Source: Amycolatopsis palatopharyngis
Lineage (GTDB): Bacteria > Actinomycetota > Actinomycetes > Mycobacteriales > Pseudonocardiaceae
Reading direction: 5' to 3'
NCBI RefSeq assembly: GCF_003385185.1
Contig: NZ_PQHZ01000061.1
Span: 1-32,618, forward strand
DNA: 32,618 nucleotides
Below, one piece after another: positions 16,463 through 24,359 of this stretch. Positions within the stretch are counted from its first letter, which is position 1. Each line of letters starts with the position of its first letter. The notes beneath the pieces were generated by a model. It did not search any database. It was given only the letters and a program-made list of their open reading frames with translations, and was not told where the DNA came from. A program made the position numbers and the translations under genes.

Positions 16463-17247
16463 GACGCCGCAGGCCCCGCCTCTATTTCTCCTTTCGCAGC
16501 CCGTACAGCTGGCTCGCGCTGAACCGGCTCCGTGACGAGGTGCCAGGTGGGCTCGACCAACTGGAGTGCTTCCCGTACTGGGACCCCGACGAGCGGACCA
16601 GCGCGGCACTTGCCCAACGTGGCGGGGAGTTCCACTACGTCCAGATGAGCAGGGCAAAGCATCTGTACATGCTGATGGACACCAAGCGAATCGCCGAGCG
16701 GCACGGACTCGCCATGGCCTGGCCCGTCGACGTCGATCCTTGGTGGGAGCTTCCGCATCTGGCGTGGTTGATGGCGCGCAGACATGGCCGAGGATGGGAG
16801 TTCTACGACGCCGTCACCGAGGCCCGCTGGGGACGGGGCGAGAACATCTGCGACATCGACGTCATCCGTGCGGCAGCCGAGCGCGCCGGATTGGATCCCG
16901 GGAAGATCTCCGGTGCCCCCGCCGACGCCGGTATCAGGGACGAGGGCGCCGACTGTCTCTACACCGCCTATTTGGACGACGTCTTCGGGATTCCCTATTT
17001 CAAGTGGGGACCGCATCGCTTCTGGGGATACGACCGATTGGACGTGTTCATCGAGACCTGGCGGCACCGCGATGCCGGCTCCAGTTCCCTGGCGGGGGCA
17101 CCCGCCGCGGACAGGGCCTCTGGGAACGGTGCTTCGCTTGGTGGTCCGGGGAACTCGGCCCCCGGTTCTCGGACGGCCGCCGAGGCGGTCGCGCCAGGAG
17201 CGGCCGGCGACCTATACGACCTCGACACTCCCGGAGGTTGCGGATGA
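16459..17247 (+). CDS. 2-hydroxychromene-2-carboxylate isomerase-like protein (DsbA/kappa-GST fold)
   Basis: A 262-residue DsbA-family protein without a CxxC site. The N-terminal YFSFRSPYSW matches the glutathione-binding start of HCCA isomerases and kappa GSTs, with Ser13 in the catalytic Ser position. The later FGIPYFKWGPHRFWGYDRLD is the typical C-terminal thioredoxin-fold cis-Pro and helix region. HCCA isomerases carry out glutathione-dependent cis-trans isomerisation of conjugated acids. In a polyene operon a double-bond isomerase is plausible, but actinomycetes use mycothiol rather than glutathione. The last 60 residues are Ala/Gly/Ser-rich and look disordered. It is coupled to both neighbouring genes by ATGA overlaps. 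Confidence 0.82.
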   Translation: MRRRRPRLYFSFRSPYSWLALNRLRDEVPGGLDQLECFPYWDPDERTSAALAQRGGEFHYVQMSRAKHLYMLMDTKRIAERHGLAMAWPVDVDPWWELPHLAWLMARRHGRGWEFYDAVTEARWGRGENICDIDVIRAAAERAGLDPGKISGAPADAGIRDEGADCLYTAYLDDVFGIPYFKWGPHRFWGYDRLDVFIETWRHRDAGSSSLAGAPAADRASGNGASLGGPGNSAPGSRTAAEAVAPGAAGDLYDLDTPGGCG

Positions 17248-17990
17248 CCGGTACACGGCGGGTACGGAGTGTCGAAGAGGAGCGGACCTATCGTAAACAA
17301 CGCCTGGCGGCGGCCCTGAGGTTGTTCGCCAGGTCCGGCTTCGACGAGGGCGCGGGAGGCCATATCACCGCTCGCGACCCTGGTGACCCGGAACGCTTCT
17401 GGATCAACCCCTTCGGCGTCCACTTCGGACATGTTCGAGCGAGTGACCTGTTACTGGTCGACACCGGTGGAAATGTCCGCGTGGGTTCCGGAACCGTCAA
17501 TCCCGCTGGGTTCGCCATCCACTCACAGGTGCACGCGGCCCGGCCCGACGTGGTGGCGGTCGCACATGCACACTCGACCTATGGTCGCGCATGGGCGACG
17601 CTGGGGAGACGACTCGATCCGATCACGCAGGACGCGTGTGCCTTTTTCGAGGACCACGAAGTGTTCGACGGGTTCGGCGGAGTGGTACTCGACGCCGAGG
17701 AAGGCAAACAGATCGCCGAGCGGCTCGGCGGAGCGAAGGCGGTGATTCTGCGCAATCACGGCCTGCTCACGGTGGGGCAGTCGGTGCAGGAAGCGGCCTG
17801 GTGGTTCGTCACGATGGACAGCTCGTGCCACGTGCAACTACTGGCCGAAGCGGCGGGTGAGCCGGTGCCGGTCGACCCGGTCGTCGCGCGTGCGACCGCG
17901 GCGACCATGGGAACGCCGGAAATGGGCCGTCTCAACTTCCGCCCGCTGTACGCCGACCTGGTCCGCACGCAACCAGACCTTCTGGAATAG
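17244..17990 (+). CDS. Class II aldolase/adducin-family protein
   Basis: A 248-residue member of the zinc-dependent class II aldolase fold. The metal ligands are visible as His108 and His110 in VAHAHSTYGR and His172 in RNHGLLTVG; GGHIT (39-43) matches the family's substrate loop. The acidic residue used by sugar-phosphate aldolases just before the HxxxH-like segment is not evident (AGFAIHSQVHA). Relatives without it are found in secondary metabolism with lyase, epimerase or decarboxylase roles. It may catalyse a retro-aldol or decarboxylation on the polyketide. Function is not certain. Confidence 0.82.
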   Translation: MTGTRRVRSVEEERTYRKQRLAAALRLFARSGFDEGAGGHITARDPGDPERFWINPFGVHFGHVRASDLLLVDTGGNVRVGSGTVNPAGFAIHSQVHAARPDVVAVAHAHSTYGRAWATLGRRLDPITQDACAFFEDHEVFDGFGGVVLDAEEGKQIAERLGGAKAVILRNHGLLTVGQSVQEAAWWFVTMDSSCHVQLLAEAAGEPVPVDPVVARATAATMGTPEMGRLNFRPLYADLVRTQPDLLE

Positions 17991-18024
17991 TGCCGCCACC
18001 GTTCGGAAAGGAATGAGCGCGAAC

Positions 18025-19587
18025 ATGCCGACGCTACTGGACGAGTACATCATCGAGGGTGGCTCCGAGACGGCCATTGTGGACGATGCGGGTCAGGTGA
18101 GCTGGAGCGCGCTAGGGGAACGGGTGAACAGGTGGATGGCACTGTTCGCGACACATGGACTCGGGGTGGGCGACCGGCTGGCGTGTGTGCTCGGAAATCG
18201 CCGGGAAACGTTCGAGGTGCTGCTCGCGTGCCTGCACTCCGGCATCACCCTGGTTCCGGTCAACTGGCATCTGACCGCTCCAGAGATCTCGTACATCCTG
18301 TCCGACTCGGGAAGCCGGGCAGTAGTGGTCGAGCCGGACTACGCGGAAACCACAGGCCGGGCGGTGCGGATGTCGACCGGGACGTGCTCGATCCGGCTGG
18401 TCACCGGCGAGTACGGGGTGCACGGCTTCAGCGCCGTCGAACCGTTGCTGGCGTCGGCGTCCCCGGCCGAGCCACGGCACCAGAGTTGCGGCGCGACGAT
18501 GCTCTACACCTCGGGCACAACCGGTGCGCCGAAAGGCGTCCTCAACGGACTGTTCGTGGTCGGTGCCCCGTTCTCGAGAGTGGTGAAGCTGACCAGGTAC
18601 GCCAGGGCGGTGCTCGATGTCCCCGCGCGGGAGCGGTGCCTGCTCGACGGTCCGTGGTACCACTCGTCGCAGCTGTTCTTCGCGCTTCTCGGACTCTTGC
18701 TCGGCTCCCGACTGGTGATCCGTGGCCGTTTCGATCCGTTGGCCACCCTCGAGACCATTGACCGGGAACAGATCACGGCGGCCCACCTCGTGCCGACGCA
18801 GTTCGTGCGGCTGCTGCGCCTCGATGAGCGGGTGCGGCGGGAGTTTTCCGGCAGCAGCCTGGTTCGGGTCTGGCACGGCGGCGGGCCGTGTCCCGTAGAA
18901 GTCAAACGTCGAATGATCGACTGGTGGGGACCGGTTCTGGTGGAGTACTACGGTGCCACGGAGGGCGGGGCCGTCACACTCGTTGGTTCACGGGACTGGC
19001 TCAGTCGTCCCGGCACGGTGGGCCGCGCGGTGCCGCCGAACGGGATCGTCATCGTCGACGAGGCAGGTGCGTCACTACCGGCGGGCCGTCAGGGACGGGT
19101 GTTCGTACGCCGCGCGAAAGGCGGTGGATTCAGCTACCACAATGCCCCGGAGAAGACCAGATCCGCACATCTGGAGCCGGGCACTTTCACGTTCGGCGAC
19201 GTCGGTTACCTCGACGAGGCGGGCTTTCTCTTCCTCACCGGACGAGCGCAGGACCTCATCGTCTCCGGCGGGGTCAACATCTACCCCGCCGAGGTCGAGG
19301 CGGTGCTGCTCACTCATCCCGCGGTTCACGACGTCGCGGTGATCGGCGTCCCGGATGACGAGTTCGGCGAACGGGTCGTGGGAATCATCGAGGCCGAGGC
19401 GAGCGCGCCCGCCGATTTACCGACAGAGCTCGACGAGCACTGTCGTCGCTCCCTGGCCGGTTTCAAAGTGCCGCGCGAGTACCAGATGCTCTCCTCGCTG
19501 CCCCGGGAGGAGACCGGAAAACTGCGCAAGGACGTACTGCGTGACAGCTACGCGGCGGGCAGCCCGCCGGCGAGGAGTGACCGATGA
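18025..19587 (+). CDS. Acyl-CoA synthetase (FadD-like, ANL superfamily)
   Basis: A protein of about 520 residues with all ANL motifs: YTSGTTGAPKG (about 161-171), YYGATEGG, the GDVGYLDEAGFLFLTGRAQD hinge, SGGVNIYPAEVE, and the adenylation Lys in EETGKLRK near the C-terminus. It activates a carboxylic acid as acyl-AMP and then CoA thioester, or loads ACP. In this operon it could activate the released polyketide acid, or the terminal acid made by P450 and ALDH, for the acyl-CoA dehydrogenases. The start is taken at ATG 18025, 12 bases after AAGGA; ATG 18013 is in frame but directly abuts that ribosome site. Its stop overlaps the P450 start. Confidence 0.92.
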   Translation: MPTLLDEYIIEGGSETAIVDDAGQVSWSALGERVNRWMALFATHGLGVGDRLACVLGNRRETFEVLLACLHSGITLVPVNWHLTAPEISYILSDSGSRAVVVEPDYAETTGRAVRMSTGTCSIRLVTGEYGVHGFSAVEPLLASASPAEPRHQSCGATMLYTSGTTGAPKGVLNGLFVVGAPFSRVVKLTRYARAVLDVPARERCLLDGPWYHSSQLFFALLGLLLGSRLVIRGRFDPLATLETIDREQITAAHLVPTQFVRLLRLDERVRREFSGSSLVRVWHGGGPCPVEVKRRMIDWWGPVLVEYYGATEGGAVTLVGSRDWLSRPGTVGRAVPPNGIVIVDEAGASLPAGRQGRVFVRRAKGGGFSYHNAPEKTRSAHLEPGTFTFGDVGYLDEAGFLFLTGRAQDLIVSGGVNIYPAEVEAVLLTHPAVHDVAVIGVPDDEFGERVVGIIEAEASAPADLPTELDEHCRRSLAGFKVPREYQMLSSLPREETGKLRKDVLRDSYAAGSPPARSDR

Positions 19588-20870
19588 CGGCGACAGCGGC
19601 CAACGCGGCCACAGCGGTGAACCCGGCGACCGCCGGACGGCCCGATATCGCGCACCCCGCGACCTACGCCGCGGGAGTACCGCACGCGGAGTTCGCCCGC
19701 AGGCGCTCGAACGAGCCGGTGGCCTGGGTCGACGAGCCACTGTTGGTCCGGCACAGCAGCGCGGGCCGCAGTGTCGACCGCGGAACCGGTTACTGGGCCG
19801 TCACCACGCATGACGCGGTGTTCTCGGTGTCCCGCAGAGCGGATGAGTTCTCATCCGGAGAGAAGGGTGCCTTCCTGCGTGACCCGCGAACACCTGGCGA
19901 CCTCAAACAGATGCGGCAGTTGCTGGTGAGCATGGATGCGCCGGAGCATGTGCGGATCAGGAAACTGGTGGCATCGGTGTTCACCCCTCGAGCCGTGGGC
20001 GGACTCGCCGGCAGTATCGAGAGGCATGCCGAGGCGCTGGTGGAAAAGGTGGTCGCGGCCGAGGAGTTCGACGCCGTTCCCGATCTCGCCGCGGAGCTGC
20101 CGTTGCTTGTGCTGTGCGACCTGCTCGGGGTTCCGCCTGCTGATCGACACCTGTTGTACCGGTGGAGCAACGCGCTCGTCGGGTTCGACGACCCGGAGTT
20201 CGGGGGCGGCGACGTGGAGGCGTACCGCACTGCCTTCGGTGAGGCGTTCCAGTACGCTCTGCGGCTGGGTATGGCCCGGCGCGAACAGCCAACGGACGAC
20301 CTGATCAGCCGGCTCGCGAATGCCGAGGTCGACGGCAAGCGGTTGTCCGACAGAGAGTTCTGCAGTTTCTGGCTGCTGCTGGTCGTCGCGGGTAACGAGA
20401 CGACACGACACCTGATCTCCGGCTCGGTCGAGGCGCTCGCGGACAATCCAGGGCAGCGGGAACGGCTTGCCTCCGGCGCGGTGCCGATGGCGGGTGCGGT
20501 GGAGGAGCTGATCCGCTGGACGACGCCCATCATGATGTTCCGCCGGACCGCGACCAGGGACACCGAGATCATGGGGCAGTCCATCGCGGAGGGCGAGAAG
20601 GTGGTCATCTACTACACCTCGGCCAACCGTGACGCCGACGTGTTCGCCGAACCGGACAGGCTGGATCTGGGGCGCGATCCCAATCCCCACCTCGCTTTCG
20701 GTATCGGTCCGCATTTCTGTCTCGGAGCCCACCTGGCGCGTCTGGAACTGGTGACCCTGCTGACGATGCTGCGGCCGCACCTGTCCACCCTCAGGCTCAC
20801 CGGACCGGTGACGAGGTTGCAGTCGAACTTCGTCAACGGCGCCAAGTCGATGCCGGCCAGGATCGGTTGA
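19584..20870 (+). CDS. Cytochrome P450
   Basis: A 428-residue soluble bacterial P450. The I-helix oxygen-binding motif is VAGNETTRHL, the K-helix ExxR is in EELIRWTTPI, and the haem ligand Cys379 sits in FGIGPHFCLGAHLA. The GNETTR signature and overall pattern resemble the CYP124/125/142 group, which hydroxylates terminal methyl groups of lipids and sterol side chains; this subfamily call is from motif memory. The first 30 residues are Ala-rich. The ferredoxin at 5715 is its likely redox partner. The next gene encodes an aldehyde dehydrogenase, suggesting stepwise oxidation of a methyl to a carboxyl. Confidence 0.92.
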   Translation: MTATAANAATAVNPATAGRPDIAHPATYAAGVPHAEFARRRSNEPVAWVDEPLLVRHSSAGRSVDRGTGYWAVTTHDAVFSVSRRADEFSSGEKGAFLRDPRTPGDLKQMRQLLVSMDAPEHVRIRKLVASVFTPRAVGGLAGSIERHAEALVEKVVAAEEFDAVPDLAAELPLLVLCDLLGVPPADRHLLYRWSNALVGFDDPEFGGGDVEAYRTAFGEAFQYALRLGMARREQPTDDLISRLANAEVDGKRLSDREFCSFWLLLVVAGNETTRHLISGSVEALADNPGQRERLASGAVPMAGAVEELIRWTTPIMMFRRTATRDTEIMGQSIAEGEKVVIYYTSANRDADVFAEPDRLDLGRDPNPHLAFGIGPHFCLGAHLARLELVTLLTMLRPHLSTLRLTGPVTRLQSNFVNGAKSMPARIG

Positions 20871-20877
20871 ACGCGCC

Positions 20878-22320
20878 GTGGAGACCCGGTTCCGGTCAGT
20901 GTTCCTCGACGGTTCCTGGCAGCGGCCCGATTCGAACGAACTGATCACGGTCCGCTCACCGGCCACGGAGGAGGAGGTCGGATTCGCACCGCGGTGTTCC
21001 CTGACCGATGTGGACAGAGCAGTTGATTCCACGAGCCGGGCGTTCGGTGCGCGTGACGGCTGGTCGCGGTGGGAGCCCGAGCGCAGGGCCGACGTGCTGG
21101 ACCGGCTGGCGGACGTGCTGGGTCGCAGGGCGGGCCGCATCGCCCGACTGATCAGCAGTGAGAACGGCATGCCGGTCTCGCTCTCCGCGCCAGTGGAAGG
21201 TGCGGGCCCACCGAGACTGCTGCGGTACTACGCCGAGCTCATCAGGAAGACCGAGCCCGAAGAGTGCAGGCCGGCGCTGACCGGGTCCGGTTCCACCATC
21301 GTCCGCCGCGAGCCGGCCGGTGTGGTCGCGGCGGTGGTGCCGTGGAACTACCCGGCGACGCTGACCATGTTCAAACTTGCTCCAGCCCTGGCGGCAGGCT
21401 GCACGGTGGTGCTCAAGCCCGCGCCGGAAACCGTGCTCGATGCCTGTGTCCTGGCCGAGGCGGTGGCCGAGGCCGGACTGCCCGACGGTGTGGTCAACGT
21501 GGTCCCCGGTGATGGACACGTCGGTGCCCATCTGGTGGCACATCCGGGAGTGGACAAGGTGAGCTTCACCGGATCGACCACCACCGGGCGGGCGATCGCG
21601 CGAGTGTGTGGTGGGCTGCTGCGGCCGGCGACCCTGGAACTGGGCGGCAGGTCGGCGGCGATCGTTCTGGACGATGCCGATCTCGCCACGGCGATACCTG
21701 GCCTGATCGGCACCGCGTTGGTGAACTCGGGTCAGACCTGTTTCGCGAACACGAGGATCCTGGCACCGCGCGGCCGTTATGCCGAGGTACTGGAGGCCGT
21801 CACCGCGGCTACGGGGGACCTCGTACTGGGAGAGCCACTGGACCGGGCCACGCAGATCGGCCCACTTGTGAGCAGGCGTCAACGCGATCGCGTCGAGTCG
21901 TTCATCGAGTCCGGCCTAGCGACAGGAGCGAGGCTGACCACCGGCGGCAGGCGCCCGGCCGGCTTCGGCCGCGGCTGGTATCTCGAACCGGCGGTATTCG
22001 GTGACGTCGTACCCGGTTCGGCGCTCGCCCGGGAGGAGATCTTCGGTCCGGTGCTCACCGTGCAGCCTTACGCTGACGTCAGCGAGGCCGTCGCACTCGC
22101 CGACGATTCGGACTACGGCCTGGCGGGCACCGTGTGGACGGCCGACCCGCAGCGCGGGCTTGACGTGGCGCGGCGCGTGCATACCGGCACCTTCGGTGTG
22201 AACGGCTACTCACTCGACCACGGCGCACCGTTCGGCGGGGTCAAGTCCAGCGGGTTGGGCCGCGAACTCGGCCCTGAGGGGCTCGACGCCTATCTGCGAC
22301 TGAAGTCGATCTACCGGTAG
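20878..22320 (+). CDS. Aldehyde dehydrogenase
   Basis: A 480-residue NAD(P)-dependent aldehyde dehydrogenase. The active site is complete: Asn157 in VPWNYPA, Glu254 in LELGGRSA and Cys288 in NSGQTCFANTRI, plus the late EIFGPVLTVQ motif. It oxidises an aldehyde to an acid, presumably one produced by the P450 encoded seven bases upstream. It starts at GTG 20878. It is the last gene of the 16.6 kb plus-strand operon and converges on the sigma factor gene with only six bases between stops, so no separate terminator hairpin is available there. Confidence 0.92.
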   Translation: METRFRSVFLDGSWQRPDSNELITVRSPATEEEVGFAPRCSLTDVDRAVDSTSRAFGARDGWSRWEPERRADVLDRLADVLGRRAGRIARLISSENGMPVSLSAPVEGAGPPRLLRYYAELIRKTEPEECRPALTGSGSTIVRREPAGVVAAVVPWNYPATLTMFKLAPALAAGCTVVLKPAPETVLDACVLAEAVAEAGLPDGVVNVVPGDGHVGAHLVAHPGVDKVSFTGSTTTGRAIARVCGGLLRPATLELGGRSAAIVLDDADLATAIPGLIGTALVNSGQTCFANTRILAPRGRYAEVLEAVTAATGDLVLGEPLDRATQIGPLVSRRQRDRVESFIESGLATGARLTTGGRRPAGFGRGWYLEPAVFGDVVPGSALAREEIFGPVLTVQPYADVSEAVALADDSDYGLAGTVWTADPQRGLDVARRVHTGTFGVNGYSLDHGAPFGGVKSSGLGRELGPEGLDAYLRLKSIYR

Positions 22321-22326
22321 GCGGGG

Positions 22327-23559
22327 TCAGGTACCGTCGCGTGGTGCCAGACGGGCCGCCCTGGATTCCAGATAACGCTGCTCCGGGACGCTCAGGGTCC
22401 GCCGTGCCGCCATCCGGTAGTGGATCCTGGCCGCCTCCGTGTCGCCGGCCATGTCGAGCAGGTGCGCCCGGACGGCCGCGACTCGATGGTGCCCTTCGAG
22501 CGCGGGCTCGGACTCGGCCTCCGCCAGTTGTGCCAGGCCGACGCGCGGACCGTGCACCATCGCGACGGCGATGATGCGGTTCAGACTGACCATCGGACCT
22601 GGTGCGATGCCGTGCAACAGATCGTAGAGGCCGAGAATCTGCTTCCAGTCGGTGTCCTCGGCCCTGGCCGCCTCGTCGTGCACCGCCGCGATGGCGGCCT
22701 GTAGCTGGTATGGCCCGATCGGTGCGTTCGCCAGCGTCTCGGTGATCAGGCCGATGCCTTCGGCGATGGCTTCGGCGTCCCACAGGCTGCGATCCTGCTC
22801 GGCGAGCGGAACGAGAGTGCCGTCGGCCCTGGTGCGCGCGGGGCGGTGGGCGTCGGTCAGCAGCATGAGCGCGAGAAGCCCGGCGACCTCGGGGTCGTCG
22901 GGCAGGCGGTCGTGCAACTGCCGGGCCAAGCGGATCGCTTCGGCGGTGAGTTCGACTCGGTGCAGCGCGCTTCCGGAACTGGCGGTGTATCCCTCGTTGA
23001 AGATCAGGTACAGCACGTGCAGTACCGCGGCCATCCGCTCGGAGCGTTCGGCCTCAGCCGGCATCCGGAACTGCGCACCGCTGGCCTTGATGCGCTGTTT
23101 CGCCCGGCTGATGCGTTGGGCGACCGTCGACTCCGGTACCAGGAACGCGCGGGCGATCTCCGCCGTACTCAGCCCCCCGACGGCTCGCAGGGTCAGTGCC
23201 ACCTGCGAAGCCGGGGTGAGTGAGGGATGACAGCAGAGCAGCAGCAGGGTCAGTGTGTCGTCGACCGCCGACGCCGGCTCGGGCTCGGGCGTCGCCAGGA
23301 CCGCGACGGCCTCCTCGCGTCTACGACGAGCGGTATCGCTTCGCCACAGCTCGGTCCACCGGCGGCAGGCGACGGTGATCAACCAGCCCTTCGGGTTCTC
23401 GGGCAGACCATCGGACGGCCACTGGCTCGCGGCCGCGACCAGTGCCTCCTGCACGGCGTCCTCGCAGATGTCGAAGCCACCGAACCGCCGCACGAGTATG
23501 CCGAGCACCTGCGGCGCCAGTTCCCGTAACTGGCGCTCGACCTCGGTATTCGTACTCAC
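22327..23559 (-). CDS. ECF sigma factor with C-terminal extension (ECF42-like)
   Basis: About 410 residues, far longer than a plain ECF sigma factor. Region 2 is visible as FGGFDICEDAVQEALVAA and PKGWLITVACRRW; region 4 as GGLSTAEIARAFLVPESTVAQRISRAK. A helical C-terminal part of over 200 residues follows (FNEGYTASSG, TPR-like AAIAAVHDEA). This matches the ECF42 group, usually paired with a DGPF/YCII-domain protein gene; none is here. The start is uncertain: GTG 23559 begins at the expected sigma N-terminus, with TTG 23598 as the alternative. It may control the cluster or be a neighbour caught inside it. Confidence 0.85.
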   Translation of the reverse strand: MSTNTEVERQLRELAPQVLGILVRRFGGFDICEDAVQEALVAAASQWPSDGLPENPKGWLITVACRRWTELWRSDTARRRREEAVAVLATPEPEPASAVDDTLTLLLLCCHPSLTPASQVALTLRAVGGLSTAEIARAFLVPESTVAQRISRAKQRIKASGAQFRMPAEAERSERMAAVLHVLYLIFNEGYTASSGSALHRVELTAEAIRLARQLHDRLPDDPEVAGLLALMLLTDAHRPARTRADGTLVPLAEQDRSLWDAEAIAEGIGLITETLANAPIGPYQLQAAIAAVHDEAARAEDTDWKQILGLYDLLHGIAPGPMVSLNRIIAVAMVHGPRVGLAQLAEAESEPALEGHHRVAAVRAHLLDMAGDTEAARIHYRMAARRTLSVPEQRYLESRAARLAPRDGT

Positions 23560-23699
23560 CTGCTGCTCACAGCCCCACCCCTTGCCGGGCGCCGCCAACC
23601 GGCCGCCGAAGACTTTTCCCGGACATGTCGAGATTAGCCCGTCGGCTTCTACACCCCTACAGACGCACCCGAGGGGGTGCCGGATGCAGAGGAGCCGGT
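23560..23699. promoter_or_regulatory. Divergent region between sigma factor and PQ-loop protein
   Basis: 140 bases between divergent starts must hold promoters for both genes. A TGTCGA hexamer lies at 23626-23631 on the plus strand. I found no convincing -10 partner and no operator palindrome other than the short ACATGT next to it. A purine-rich AGAGGAG precedes the plus-strand ATG. Confidence 0.3.
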
Positions 23700-24137
23700 A
23701 TGACGTTCACCAGCCTGCCGCTGATCGCCGGGTCAGTGTCAACGGTGATATTCGTGGTCAGCTACTTGCCGATGCTCGTGAAAGCGGTGCAGACGAAGGA
23801 CCTCACGTCGTACAGCCCGGTGAACCTGATGCTCACCAATCTCGGCAACGCCGTGCACTCGGTGTATGTGTTCAGCCTGCCGGTCGGCCCGATCTGGGCG
23901 CTGCACTCGTTCTACGCCGTCGCGGGCACGCTGATGCTGATCTGGTACTGGCGTTACACCCGAGGGGCGAAGTCGGGCAGGACCCGGCCGGCTCGTGCCG
24001 AACGCCTCCCGCTCAGCACGGTTCGGGGCCTGTCACGCCGGGCGGGTACGGCACGGTCGAGCGCGTTCGTACCCATGACGCCCGCGTCCGCGCTCGTCCT
24101 CGACCGGTCCGTGCCGATGGCGGCGAGGCAGAAATGA
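23700..24137 (+). CDS. Small PQ-loop/SemiSWEET-like membrane protein
   Basis: A 145-residue protein with three hydrophobic segments (about 7-27, 43-60 and 64-84). The first ends in SYLPMLVKAVQTKDLTSYS, which matches the PQ-loop/MtN3 pattern (Pro followed by a conserved Lys-Ser/Thr tail). Such half-transporters dimerise to move small solutes. The last 60 residues are basic and polar and are probably cytoplasmic. Its substrate and any link to the cluster are unknown. AGAGGAG precedes ATG 23700. It is transcribed in the same direction as the ABC exporter genes 222 bases downstream. Confidence 0.75.
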   Translation: MTFTSLPLIAGSVSTVIFVVSYLPMLVKAVQTKDLTSYSPVNLMLTNLGNAVHSVYVFSLPVGPIWALHSFYAVAGTLMLIWYWRYTRGAKSGRTRPARAERLPLSTVRGLSRRAGTARSSAFVPMTPASALVLDRSVPMAARQK

Positions 24138-24359
24138 CCGAACCCCGCCTTCCGCGGTGCAGGCCACCTCCGCAGGCCGGCGGTGACGTGAAGAATCCAC
24201 GCTCTTCCCGTTGGTGGCGCACTTCTTTTCCGCCCTTTTCCGGTCCCACGATAAGACGGCACGCGACGCGAACCGTTGTTCACCGTGGCCCGCGAAAGGC
24301 GTAACGAACCTGCCGGCCCCGGCGCCACGCCGGGCAGGCAGTACCTGATGGAGGATTTC

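Noticed and set aside
23626..23631. TGTCGA hexamer resembling the -35 element I recall for ECF42 sigma factors.
   Set aside because: No matching -10 element is found at 16-19 bases; a hexamer alone is not evidence in GC-rich DNA.
24134..24304. Small open frame of 56 codons overlapping the PQ-loop gene stop (ATGA).
   Set aside because: The product is Arg/Pro-rich with no recognisable motif and no ribosome site of its own, and it lies in an untranslated leader; chance is more likely.
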